NCBI GenBank assembly: GCA_023424395.1
Contig: JAFADY010000030.1
Span: forward strand, 1 to 14,546
From: Bacteroidota bacterium
GTDB lineage: Bacteria > Bacteroidota > Bacteroidia > Bacteroidales > Dysgonomonadaceae
Direction of reading: 5' to 3'
DNA: 14,546 nt
This document shows, in pieces, positions 1-6,831 of the stretch. The position numbers and the translations under genes are program-made. Position 1 is the first letter of the stretch; every line of letters begins with the position of its first letter. The notes beneath the pieces are model-generated. The model worked only from the letters and a program-made list of their open reading frames with translations. It ran no database searches and was not told where the DNA came from.

Positions 1-108
1 GTAATCAACATTTTGGCAGCCTTGGCAGCATATTCATTCTTTCCGAAAAAGCCCTCGATTAATACGAATACAGACATTATAGATATAGAAAGATGGAGAG
101 CCGCTTAG
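1..108 (+). CDS. C-terminal fragment of an unidentified protein, possibly a transposase
   Basis: Reading frame 1 is open from the window edge to a TAG at 106-108, giving 35 C-terminal residues. The tail has a short hydrophobic run (ILAALAAYSFF) followed by PKKPSI and a polar end. A hydrophobic segment followed by 'AY..PKKPS' resembles the ends of some DDE-type insertion-sequence transposases, from memory only. The body of the protein is outside the window, so the family cannot be assigned. It may equally be the end of an ordinary chromosomal gene. No paired inverted repeat can be tested from this side alone. Confidence 0.45.
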   Translation, partial: VINILAALAAYSFFPKKPSINTNTDIIDIERWRAA

Positions 109-160
109 GCCGAACTCACGTTAAAAATAGATAAAATATGTGTTATATGAAAAAAAGTAT

Positions 161-168
161 TACTTTTA
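161..168 (+). promoter_or_regulatory. Candidate -7 box for the first T9SS cargo gene
   Basis: TACTTTTA matches the Bacteroidota -7 consensus TAnnTTTG except for the last base and lies 37 bases before the ATG at 206. No clear -33 TTTG is seen at the expected spacing, so this is tentative. The second cargo gene has a similar TAnTTTTA box upstream. Confidence 0.35.
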
Positions 169-205
169 CATCATTGAACTTATTATTAACTTAAAATTGT
201 TTTCT

Positions 206-1366
206 ATGAAAAAAATTTACTTTATTTTAGTTATGTTTCTTGTGGCTACAATAGGTTATAGCCAACCCTTAACTCCAACGCTGAAGTATTCTAACGCCGC
301 GTATGCTTGGAATACTGGAGTCCATTCAAGAGATATGTCGTTATCCAATGATACGATTTACGCAACTGACAAAAACACAAAAGCCATACACAAAATCAGC
401 ACTGTGGATGGAACCGAATTTACGGATAGAATGTGGGCTAACGACATGTTCACCGGTTTCAGCATCACTCACGATGACGTAGGGAATTCTTATGTTACAT
501 CCAGTGCGTGGGGTATGACCAACAACATCCAAGGGACTTTAACGGTAGGAAATACCTCCACTTATGCGAATACGGCATTAAGCGGTACCGGACGTATAGA
601 TTTTGTTGAAGCATTCGGCGATTTTTCATCTTCGGCTTTACTTGCCGGAGCATCTACCAATTCGGATGTGATTAGTGTATGGCAAATTACAAACGGCGCT
701 TTTGTAAATGCCGCCGCTCCGGTGGTTTTTAATAATCCCAGAGGAGGAGATGTGGGTGTTGGTGCAGACATCAAATGGATGGATGGAACAAGAATTCTTG
801 TTACCGGCCAGTCTCTCACGCCCTCTATTGTTACTCTTGATTTATCGAATGGTACTGCCAGTCGGACGCTTGTTGGAACTGCTACTTATCCCGTTGGAGG
901 GTCAGGTTATTTTGAATGGGAAGGAACTCCCTATGTAGTTTTGCCCACAGATGGTTTAGGGCAATTTACCGTTCTCGATATAACCGATCCCGCTCTTCCT
1001 GATCCGGTAGCTGTTAATACAACAAAAATTGGTGAAACCCTTAATAATTCTTACCACGTAGGATTTGAAACTCAAGTAGAGGGCAATGTAGTAACAATTC
1101 ATGTTTGGTCTCCCAATAACGGATTAGCGGGTTTTGAACTTGACATGACGACGTTAGGAATTGAGGACGTTATCGACAAAACATCTGTTTTGCGCACTTC
1201 ATCCGGAATAACCGTTACATTTGAAGGAGAGGGCGCTATTGAACTCTACAATATAAATGGACGGTTAATTGATAAGGCAAACGCTTATAACAGTTACTCT
1301 CGCGATTTAGAGAGAGGCGCTTATATTATTCGCGTAAACGGCAAAGCCGTTAAGTTTGTAAGATAA
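206..1366 (+). CDS. Secreted DUF4623-like protein with T9SS C-terminal sorting domain
   Basis: The protein has 386 residues from the ATG at 206. The frame is open further upstream (to 140), but that extension would put a polar stretch before a clear signal peptide, so 206 is chosen. Residues 1-20 are a typical Sec signal peptide (MKK, hydrophobic core, GYSQ end). The body, about 25-320, is rich in short beta strands, glycine and aromatics, with segments such as DTIYATDKNT and a later VLDITDP; this resembles the beta-propeller-like DUF4623 proteins of Bacteroidales. The last 59 residues (328-386) are a T9SS type A sorting domain: IELYNINGRLID, then RGAYIIRVNGKAVKFVR. The product should cross the outer membrane through T9SS and have this tail removed. 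The enzymatic or binding role is unknown. It pairs with the next gene, which shares its ends but not its body. A strong terminator follows, so it is probably transcribed alone. Confidence 0.8.
   Translation: MKKIYFILVMFLVATIGYSQPLTPTLKYSNAAYAWNTGVHSRDMSLSNDTIYATDKNTKAIHKISTVDGTEFTDRMWANDMFTGFSITHDDVGNSYVTSSAWGMTNNIQGTLTVGNTSTYANTALSGTGRIDFVEAFGDFSSSALLAGASTNSDVISVWQITNGAFVNAAAPVVFNNPRGGDVGVGADIKWMDGTRILVTGQSLTPSIVTLDLSNGTASRTLVGTATYPVGGSGYFEWEGTPYVVLPTDGLGQFTVLDITDPALPDPVAVNTTKIGETLNNSYHVGFETQVEGNVVTIHVWSPNNGLAGFELDMTTLGIEDVIDKTSVLRTSSGITVTFEGEGAIELYNINGRLIDKANAYNSYSRDLERGAYIIRVNGKAVKFVR
1191..1366 (+). repeat. Direct repeat copy 1: T9SS sorting-domain coding segment
   Basis: This 176-base segment aligns without gaps to 3152-3327. 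I count 11 mismatches by eye (about 94% identity), including long identical runs. It encodes the C-terminal sorting domain; the encoded 59 residues differ at only three positions between copies. The coding sequences upstream of the repeat do not resemble each other. Confidence 0.92.
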
Positions 1367-1383
1367 TTTTATCGTATTTGCAT

Positions 1384-1414
1384 AAAAAAAGTCGCTCTAA
1401 AGCGGCTTTTTTTT
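1384..1414 (+). terminator. Rho-independent terminator after first T9SS cargo gene
   Basis: AGTCGCT and AGCGGCT form a stem (one G-U pair) around a short CTAA loop, flanked by an A-run on the left and eight or more T on the right. It begins 17 bases after the stop codon. The stem core resembles that of the terminator after the second cargo gene, consistent with duplication of the whole 3' end. Confidence 0.85.
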
Positions 1415-1509
1415 ATTTAATTTCATCCCAAAAAACTGCTTCGGGAAGCATTGAAAATGTGTTGTAAAAAAATAAAATTCCAAAAAAGTTTTTTAATAAA
1501 AAAATATAC

Positions 1510-1541
1510 TAATTTTACGTGGTTTTTGCTCACAAAAACCA
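1510..1541 (+). promoter_or_regulatory. Candidate promoter and 5' leader hairpin of second T9SS cargo gene
   Basis: TAATTTTA at 1510-1517 approximates the -7 box TAnnTTTG, with a T-rich -33-like tract near 1487-1494. Directly behind it, 1520-1541 is a perfect 9-bp inverted repeat (TGGTTTTTG, loop CTCA, CAAAAACCA). Transcription from this box would start in or just before the hairpin, placing it at the extreme 5' end of the mRNA, where it could stabilise the transcript or act as a regulator site. The role is inferred. Confidence 0.4.
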
Positions 1542-1581
1542 TAGCTAATTATCTATTAACTTAATAAATTAAAATTATTTT

Positions 1582-3327
1582 ATGAAGAAAATTTACTTAT
1601 TTTTTGCGATGTTGTTTCTTGCAACATTGAGTTACGGGCAAGCAATGTCGGGCGTATACAAGGTCGGGGCAACGGAAACGGCTCCGAATTTTGCAAGTTT
1701 GAAAAGTGCTTGTGATGCGTTGAACACTAACGGAATGTCGGGAGATGTTATTTTTGAAATTACTTCAAACTTAACTGAAACAGAAAGTTCCAGAATCGGT
1801 GTAAATACCGGTACCAATAGTGTGACGATCCGCCCTTCATCTGATACGGATTACAGGATAGAATTGACCAAAGCTACCGACAATGCTCGTGCATCAGGTC
1901 TAATAATTATAGGTTTAACGGGAGATAGTTGGGAAAATCTGACTGCAAATACCAGTAATGTAACAATTGATGGTTACGCGGTAGGCGGAACCACAAGACG
2001 TTTAACTTTAGCTACCACTGATGCAGCTAACATTTTTCATGGACCAATACAAATAGTTGGAAGTGGAGAAAATATTGCTGTGAAAAATTGTATTTTAGAT
2101 CAACGGAATCTTGTTTCGGGCAGCACAACTTATGCAGTTCGTTTGAGAGTAGAACAAAATGCAGCGGCTACTGTTTTTGCTCCATCAAATATTGTGATCG
2201 AGAACAATATTATTACTGCAGTAAAAAATGGGGCTCAAATGGGAATTGGCTTGACGGCTGCTAGCGGAATCACTACTTATACATTAAAAGGAGTAGTGAT
2301 TAAAAATAATGAAATATCGGCGAGGACCCGTGCTATTTCAATGTCAAATTACGAAAATATACAAATAGAAGGAAACACCATTAAAACGGAGCAAACCAAT
2401 CCGGGTATGTTGAGTACTTGGGTACAAGGTATTGCAAACGGCGTTGGTACTGTTGATATAAAACGCAATAAATTCATATCGGCATTAACCGCCAACACAA
2501 GCGCGGGCGCTTATGGTATTAGAGGAATTATTGCAAGTGGTGGAGGTACATGGTATATTGATAATAACTATTTTACGGGCTTTAAAGTAACCGGTACAAC
2601 CGGAAGTACAGAAATGACAGCTATAAGATGTGGTAATACCTGTATAATCAGAAATAACACTTTTTATTTAAATAGTTTAAATTCAACAGGGATTACAGTT
2701 ACATATCAAGCAATTTTAATAGCGGCGGGAACCCCTACTATTTTAAATAACATTCTTGTAAGTGATGAGGATGCAATACCGAATACACTTCTCGTGGGTA
2801 CTATAGGTGGAGAAACTGACTATAATAATTATTTTTTAAGAACCGGTACTACAAATGCTCGCATTAGCGGAAGCAACACCACTCTTGCAGCTCATCAAGC
2901 CGCAAATCCGGGAAAAGATGTCAATTCAAAAAGTGTAGATGTTGATTTTGTAGACGAAACTACAGGAAACTTGAATTTAATGGGATCTTCAGACGGAGAT
3001 AATAATTTAGCTGCGCCTCGTTTAGCCGAAGTAACAACCGACATTATGGGAACAGCACGAAAAGATCCTGCTTATATGGGGGCATTTGAAGCTCCAACGC
3101 CTATCATCGTTGTGGCGGTTGATGAGTTAAGTGGCAACGAAATAACAGTACTGCGCACCGCATCCGGAATAACCGTTACATTTGAAGGAGAGGGCGCTAT
3201 TGAACTTTACAATATGAACGGACAATTAATAGATAAGGCAAACGCTTATAACAGTTACTCTCGCGATTTAGAGAGAGGCGCTTATATTATTCGCGTAAAT
3301 GGAAAAGCTGTTAAGTTTGTAAGATAA
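1582..3327 (+). CDS. Secreted right-handed beta-helix protein with T9SS C-terminal sorting domain
   Basis: The protein has 581 residues. Residues 1-20 form a signal peptide very similar to that of the preceding cargo gene. The body carries regularly spaced coils of the parallel beta-helix type: VTIDGY, IVIENNIITA, VVIKNNEISA, IQIEGNTIKT, VDIKRNKFIS, WYIDNNYFTG, CIIRNNTFYL, TILNNILVS. The repeated N-N at turns suggests an asparagine ladder. Such folds usually bind or cleave polysaccharide, but no catalytic residues can be assigned here, and a surface adhesin is equally possible. Residues 523-581 are the T9SS sorting domain, nearly identical to that of the upstream gene. It has its own promoter region and terminator. 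A short segment before the tail (around AAPRLAEVTTDIMGTARKDP) looks like the end of pectate-lyase-like beta-helix proteins. Confidence 0.8.
   Translation: MKKIYLFFAMLFLATLSYGQAMSGVYKVGATETAPNFASLKSACDALNTNGMSGDVIFEITSNLTETESSRIGVNTGTNSVTIRPSSDTDYRIELTKATDNARASGLIIIGLTGDSWENLTANTSNVTIDGYAVGGTTRRLTLATTDAANIFHGPIQIVGSGENIAVKNCILDQRNLVSGSTTYAVRLRVEQNAAATVFAPSNIVIENNIITAVKNGAQMGIGLTAASGITTYTLKGVVIKNNEISARTRAISMSNYENIQIEGNTIKTEQTNPGMLSTWVQGIANGVGTVDIKRNKFISALTANTSAGAYGIRGIIASGGGTWYIDNNYFTGFKVTGTTGSTEMTAIRCGNTCIIRNNTFYLNSLNSTGITVTYQAILIAAGTPTILNNILVSDEDAIPNTLLVGTIGGETDYNNYFLRTGTTNARISGSNTTLAAHQAANPGKDVNSKSVDVDFVDETTGNLNLMGSSDGDNNLAAPRLAEVTTDIMGTARKDPAYMGAFEAPTPIIVVAVDELSGNEITVLRTASGITVTFEGEGAIELYNMNGQLIDKANAYNSYSRDLERGAYIIRVNGKAVKFVR
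3152..3327 (+). repeat. Direct repeat copy 2: T9SS sorting-domain coding segment
   Basis: Partner of 1191-1366, with the same length and frame. The identical run around GATAAGGCAAACGC continues for more than 65 bases. Synonymous third-position changes are few, which argues for recent duplication or gene conversion rather than protein-level selection alone. Confidence 0.92.
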
Positions 3328-3344
3328 TTTCAAATGTTTTTGAA

Positions 3345-3374
3345 GAAAAAAGCCGCTTTAAAGCGGCTTTTTTT
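3345..3374. terminator. Bidirectional terminator between convergent units
   Basis: A perfect inverted repeat: A-run, AGCCGCTTT, AAAGCGGCT, T-run. Because it is flanked by A on the left and T on the right, it works as an intrinsic terminator on either strand. It serves the beta-helix gene on the plus strand (stop at 3327) and the DUF3037/kinase operon on the minus strand (stop at 3388). Confidence 0.88.
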
Positions 3375-3387
3375 GTGACTTTTATAT

Positions 3388-3771
3388 TCACAACACAAAC
3401 TCTTCGAACAATTTTTCCAGCGTTTTTTGCGGATCTTCGCAAAAACCGTTGTGCGGAACAGATGTCTGCAAACAGGTGCTTCGCACGGCAGTAAGCCAGC
3501 GGAAACGTTCGGCAATATCAAGTGACGCGATTTTTCCGCCTTCGGCGGCGCCTTCGGCGATTTTTTGGAACGAGATTAATGTTTTTTCCAACAAGTCAAT
3601 ATCCAACTCCGTGGGAGAGTGGCGCAGGTAGGTTTTATCGAGTTGGTATTTCATGCCAATGTATTTCGCGCTGCGCGAGAATAAAATCACTCCCACGTTC
3701 ACAAATTCTTCGCGCTCCACTTTCGGAAGCACGCGAATTACTGCATATTCATAAAAATGTTTCCCGTGCAT
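3388..3771 (-). CDS. DUF3037 family protein
   Basis: The protein has 127 residues. The N-terminus contains the family signature: YEYAVIRVLPKVEREEFVNVGVILF, where 'Y.Y.v.R..P...R.EfvNvGVil' is characteristic of DUF3037. The remainder is an alpha/beta region with an aromatic/arginine stretch (AERFRWLTAVRS) and an acidic helical tail. No signal peptide or membrane segment is seen, so it is cytoplasmic. Its ATG lies inside the end of the upstream kinase gene (23-base overlap), implying translational coupling. DUF3037 genes are often found beside HipA-like kinase genes, so it is probably a partner or substrate of that kinase; its biochemical activity is unknown. Confidence 0.85.
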   Translation of the reverse strand: MHGKHFYEYAVIRVLPKVEREEFVNVGVILFSRSAKYIGMKYQLDKTYLRHSPTELDIDLLEKTLISFQKIAEGAAEGGKIASLDIAERFRWLTAVRSTCLQTSVPHNGFCEDPQKTLEKLFEEFVL

Positions 3772-4531
3772 GAATGGCTTCGTTTAAAAATATGTGAGAG
3801 TGTTGTAAGCGTTGGCTTAAAAAATCGAAATACGCTTTGCGTATGGAGTCAGGCGTTTCGTCGTCTTCCGTCCAATCGGCAAAAGTATCGGGGATAAGGT
3901 TTAGGATTTGGCGGAGGGTATCGAGTGTGAGAATGGCTTTGCATTCGGCATCCGCTTTTTGCAAATCATTGGCAAACGGCAGTAGCACATGCTCTTTCAC
4001 AAGCGGAAACGGATTCAGCGCCTGCTGCTCACGATTGTGCCAATTATGATGAAAATAAAGTGTGGAACCGTGGTCGATAAGCCACAATTCGTTGTGCCAC
4101 ATCAGCATATTGGTATTTCGAACCGTTCGGTCGATATTGGTTAGAAAAGCATCCATCCACACGATTTTCGACGCGGTTTCGCTGTCAATTTGCGTCGTAA
4201 CCGGATCGTACGTTAGCGCTCCCGATAAAAAACTCAATCCCAAATTCAGCCCGCGACTCGCTTTGAGTAAATCCTGAATTTCTTCGTCGCCTTGCGATCG
4301 TCCGAACGCTTCGTCGAGGTTGATAAACACTAATTCGGGAATATTTAGCCCCAACAACTTTGCCGTTACGCCACCGATAAGTTCCGATATCAGCACTTTT
4401 GTTCCATGCCCCGAACCGCGAAATTTTACGACGTATTTAAAATCGTCGTCGGCTTCGGCCAAAGCGGGCAGTGAACCTCCTTCGCGAAGCGGCATAATGT
4501 ATCGGGTAACGTTTACGGTGCGGATTTCCAT
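3749..4531 (-). CDS. HipA-like (HipA_2) Ser/Thr kinase-fold protein
   Basis: The protein has 260 residues from the ATG at 4531, chosen because an AAAGG sits 8 bases upstream and because the alternative TTG at 4555 lies inside the -7 promoter box. Kinase landmarks are YVVKF (K36, ATP-binding lysine), the catalytic loop TNIDRTVRNTN (D134, N139, N141) and LIDHG (D153, Mg-binding, DFG equivalent). This matches the short HipA-like kinase family rather than full HipA toxins, which are about 440 residues and carry an N-terminal subdomain. No HipB-like helix-turn-helix antitoxin lies nearby; the partner gene encodes DUF3037. It is cytoplasmic. The target is unknown; known HipA proteins phosphorylate aminoacyl-tRNA synthetases, but that should not be assumed here. 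Confidence 0.82.
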   Translation of the reverse strand: MEIRTVNVTRYIMPLREGGSLPALAEADDDFKYVVKFRGSGHGTKVLISELIGGVTAKLLGLNIPELVFINLDEAFGRSQGDEEIQDLLKASRGLNLGLSFLSGALTYDPVTTQIDSETASKIVWMDAFLTNIDRTVRNTNMLMWHNELWLIDHGSTLYFHHNWHNREQQALNPFPLVKEHVLLPFANDLQKADAECKAILTLDTLRQILNLIPDTFADWTEDDETPDSIRKAYFDFLSQRLQHSHIFLNEAIHARETFL

Positions 4532-4552
4532 TGTTGAACCTTTTTCTTTCTG

Positions 4553-4560
4553 CAAATGTA
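4553..4560 (-). promoter_or_regulatory. -7 box for the kinase/DUF3037 operon
   Basis: On the minus strand the sequence reads TACATTTG, a perfect match to TAnnTTTG, 21 bases before the ATG at 4531. The -33 element is not obvious. Position and match quality also rule out the upstream TTG start. Confidence 0.55.
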
Positions 4561-4611
4561 CTATTTTTGACAGAACTTTGGGTATTTGTAATCAATGTTT
4601 ACCGTTTAAAG

Positions 4612-4645
4612 TTTATAGTTGGATATCGAAAAATATGTATATTTG
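4612..4645 (+). promoter_or_regulatory. Promoter of the aspartyl-protease/trmO unit
   Basis: TATATTTG at 4638-4645 is a perfect TAnnTTTG box; a TTTA or TTG -33-like element lies at 4612-4621. The ATG follows 22 bases downstream, giving a short leader. It is divergent from the kinase operon promoter, with about 77 bases between the two -7 boxes, so both could share a regulator. Confidence 0.6.
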
Positions 4646-4667
4646 CACGAAACGGATAGAGTTGTCA

Positions 4668-5672
4668 ATGAAAAAATTCATCGGATTTGCTTTTTTCCTC
4701 CTGTGGTTGCTTCTTTTCACTTCGTGCGAAGAAGAAAAAACCGATTTCAGGTTTTATCGTCGGTTAATCATCATTCCTGTAACGATCGAGGGGCGGAGTT
4801 ATTCTTTTCTTTTCGATACGGGAGGCGGAACAAGCACGATTTCAGGTAGAATTGCTGCTGAGCACGGATTGAAATCGAAACCATCTAAAATTACAACTTA
4901 CGACATCAGCGAAGGCCGTAAAAGAACTGTAATGCTGTCGGAGCCGGTCGAGATAAAAATTGGAGGCAAGACTGTAACCACGCAATTCGATGTGTCGGAT
5001 ACATACCAAAACAGTGTTTACGACGGGATTATAGGCATGGATATTATCGGAAAATACAATTGGCTCTTCGATTTTGAAGACAAAACGATTTCTATTTCCG
5101 ATGGATTTTTGTTTCCCACGTTAGATGATTCGTGGATGCGGCAAGCTAGTTATCGATACTCTGAATCGTTTGGAGTCCCGTTTATTTCCATGAATATCAA
5201 CGATTCGCGAAAACAGGATTTTTATTTCGATACGGGAATGTACGATGGATATTATGATTCCACCTCACGAAAATATCTATATTATTCTTTTGTTTTCAAC
5301 GAACATCAAAACAGCGCTCTCACAAGGTTCAAGCGCATTATGTCGCCTGCAGATAAAATCACACATCATGTTGCTTCAAATCAAACATACAATGTAATGT
5401 ATTCCATGAAAGGAACAATTAATGGAGTAGGGCACTCGCCATTCGCTTCGGCCATTTACAAAAACAGGGAGAGTCGATATAAAGTTTTGAAAGAAAGGAA
5501 ATTGTTAAACATTGTTACCGTAAATTACTTGCATCATTACGACGGAATGTACATCGATACAAAGCTAAACAGGGTTTCATTTTACAACAAAAACGGAAAA
5601 AGCGATCGCGACAACGGAGAAGATGTACAATGGTTTTACGAAAAGCAATTCGGTTTCAGGGATTCTTATTGA
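4668..5672 (+). CDS. Retropepsin-like aspartyl protease lipoprotein with two DTG lobes
   Basis: The protein has 334 residues from the ATG at 4668. The frame is open far upstream, but that region is antisense to the kinase gene and lies before the promoter. Residues 1-20 are a lipoprotein signal with lipobox LFTSC (C20), followed by acidic residues, so the protein is membrane-anchored. Lobe 1 has FLFDTGGGTSTIS (D50-G52) and the paired YDGIIGMDIIGKYN near 118-131 with FDFEDKTISI. Lobe 2 has FYFDTGMYDG (D188-G190) and NIVTVNYLHHYDGMYID near 281-297, followed by a matching final strand. Both lobes therefore keep the aspartate, and the chain may form a pepsin-like active site intramolecularly instead of as a dimer. 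The substrate is unknown. The next gene follows after 62 bases. Confidence 0.8.
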   Translation: MKKFIGFAFFLLWLLLFTSCEEEKTDFRFYRRLIIIPVTIEGRSYSFLFDTGGGTSTISGRIAAEHGLKSKPSKITTYDISEGRKRTVMLSEPVEIKIGGKTVTTQFDVSDTYQNSVYDGIIGMDIIGKYNWLFDFEDKTISISDGFLFPTLDDSWMRQASYRYSESFGVPFISMNINDSRKQDFYFDTGMYDGYYDSTSRKYLYYSFVFNEHQNSALTRFKRIMSPADKITHHVASNQTYNVMYSMKGTINGVGHSPFASAIYKNRESRYKVLKERKLLNIVTVNYLHHYDGMYIDTKLNRVSFYNKNGKSDRDNGEDVQWFYEKQFGFRDSY

Positions 5673-5734
5673 GCAGTGTGCGGCGTGAACAAAAACAGCC
5701 TTTAACGCCTTATAATCATACATACTTAAAACTT

Positions 5735-6046
5735 ATGAAAACAGAAGAAACATTAAAAGGATCGGTTATTGTGGTGTGGGAGTTCGCTTCCAACGGCCAT
5801 AACCGCAAATATTTGGGTATTCGTTTTGGCGAAGATAAAGAAACACAGGAAACCATCGATAAAAAGCACATCAGCACCGATACGAAGGAGGATGTTTTGA
5901 TTTCCGCCGCCGATATTGAAGGAACACCCGTGAGTTTTCAGCGAAAAAGGATTCTCGACGAGTTGAACGATAATAAATGGAAATGGCTTGAAGAAGAGAC
6001 CGATACGTTTGAACAAGATACCGACGAGCTGCTGAAAAATAGTTGA
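5735..6046 (+). CDS. Small acidic protein of unknown function
   Basis: The protein has 103 residues and I do not recognise it. The frame extends back to an ATG at 5630 inside the preceding gene; the ATG at 5735 is preferred because it avoids that overlap and begins a typical MKTEE start. It has one beta-rich segment (SVIVVWEFASNG, KYLGIRFG) and a charged helical C-terminus (RILDELNDNKWKWLEEETDTFEQD), with no signal peptide or membrane segment. It ends one base before the trmO start codon, so the two are almost certainly co-translated. A role near tRNA modification is possible from context only. Confidence 0.65.
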   Translation: MKTEETLKGSVIVVWEFASNGHNRKYLGIRFGEDKETQETIDKKHISTDTKEDVLISAADIEGTPVSFQRKRILDELNDNKWKWLEEETDTFEQDTDELLKNS

Positions 6047-6047
6047 A

Positions 6048-6722
6048 ATGAACGTTGTAGCGCGTATTCATACCGATTTTCCTACAAAATTCGGAATTCC
6101 CCGTCAAAGTGGTATAGTGAAAGAGTTGAAGGGCACGATCGTTTTTGAGCCCGAATACAGAAATGCGCAAGCTGTGCGCGGATTGGAACAGTTTTCGCAT
6201 ATTTGGCTGATTTGGGAGTTTTCGGAATCCAAACGCGAAGCGTGGTCTCCAACCGTGCGTCCACCCCGATTGGGAGGCAACAAACGAATGGGTGTTTTCG
6301 CGACTCGTTCGCCGTTTCGTCCCAATCCCATCGGATTGTCGTCGGTGCGGTTGGACGGCTTGGAAACCGATACCGACCTTGGCCCCGTACTGTATGTTTC
6401 GGGCGCCGATTTAATGAACGGAACCCCCGTTTACGATATAAAACCTTACATTCCGTATTCTGACAGCCATCCCGATGCGTCCGGCGGTTTTACCGACGAT
6501 CTCACAAATGAAAAATTATCGGTTATCTTTCCCGAAAATTTACTTCAGCTTTTCCCACCTGAAAAACAAAAATCTTTATTAGAAGTCCTAGCTATTGACC
6601 CGCGTCCATCGTATCAGGATGCCCCCGATCGTATTTACGGCGTGCCTTTTGCAGGATTTGATATTCGGTTCAAGGTCAGCTATCAAACACTTATCGTAGA
6701 AAAAGTTATTCCTTTATTATAG
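6048..6722 (+). CDS. trmO: tRNA (adenine(37)-N6)-methyltransferase TrmO
   Basis: The protein has 224 residues. TrmO (TsaA/VirR superfamily) uses S-adenosylmethionine to methylate N6 of t6A at position 37 of threonine tRNAs, giving m6t6A. Signature stretches are RPPRLGG (71-77), GVFATRSPFRPNPIGLS (82-98), NGTPVYDIKPYIPYSD (124-139), and near the C-terminus DPRPSYQ with DRIYGVPFAGFDIRF. All core motifs of the beta-barrel fold are present and the length is normal for the family. It is cytoplasmic. It starts one base after the stop of the small acidic gene. No terminator is visible between it and the next gene, but that gene has its own promoter. Confidence 0.95.
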   Translation: MNVVARIHTDFPTKFGIPRQSGIVKELKGTIVFEPEYRNAQAVRGLEQFSHIWLIWEFSESKREAWSPTVRPPRLGGNKRMGVFATRSPFRPNPIGLSSVRLDGLETDTDLGPVLYVSGADLMNGTPVYDIKPYIPYSDSHPDASGGFTDDLTNEKLSVIFPENLLQLFPPEKQKSLLEVLAIDPRPSYQDAPDRIYGVPFAGFDIRFKVSYQTLIVEKVIPLL

Positions 6723-6782
6723 TGAAAACTTATTAATCCCGGCTTTGGAATAATAAATTTTTCAAAACAAAACACCCAACTG

Positions 6783-6812
6783 TTGCAAAAACAATGATTA
6801 TTTGTATCTTTC
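6783..6812 (+). promoter_or_regulatory. Promoter of the metalloprotease gene
   Basis: TTG at 6783-6785 and TATCTTTC at 6805-6812 are separated by 19 bases, the spacing expected for Bacteroidota -33/-7 elements. The -7 box differs from TAnnTTTG only in the final base. The ATG at 6832 follows about 20 bases downstream. Confidence 0.5.
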
Positions 6813-6831
6813 GGAAAGAATCGGAAGATAA

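Noticed and set aside
1437..1450. Short hairpin TGCTTC-GG-GAAGCA between the two cargo genes
   Set aside because: The arms are short with no T-run or conserved context; likely chance in the intergenic region.
3388..4531. Classical HipBA toxin-antitoxin module
   Set aside because: No HTH antitoxin is present, the kinase is much shorter than HipA, and its neighbour is DUF3037.
4532..4555. TTG start giving eight extra residues on the HipA-like kinase
   Set aside because: The TTG is part of the perfect TACATTTG promoter box; the ATG at 4531 has an AAAGG at good spacing.
4320..4667. Upstream extension of the aspartyl-protease frame by 116 codons
   Set aside because: It is antisense to the kinase gene, precedes the promoter, and would bury the clear lipoprotein signal peptide that starts at 4668.
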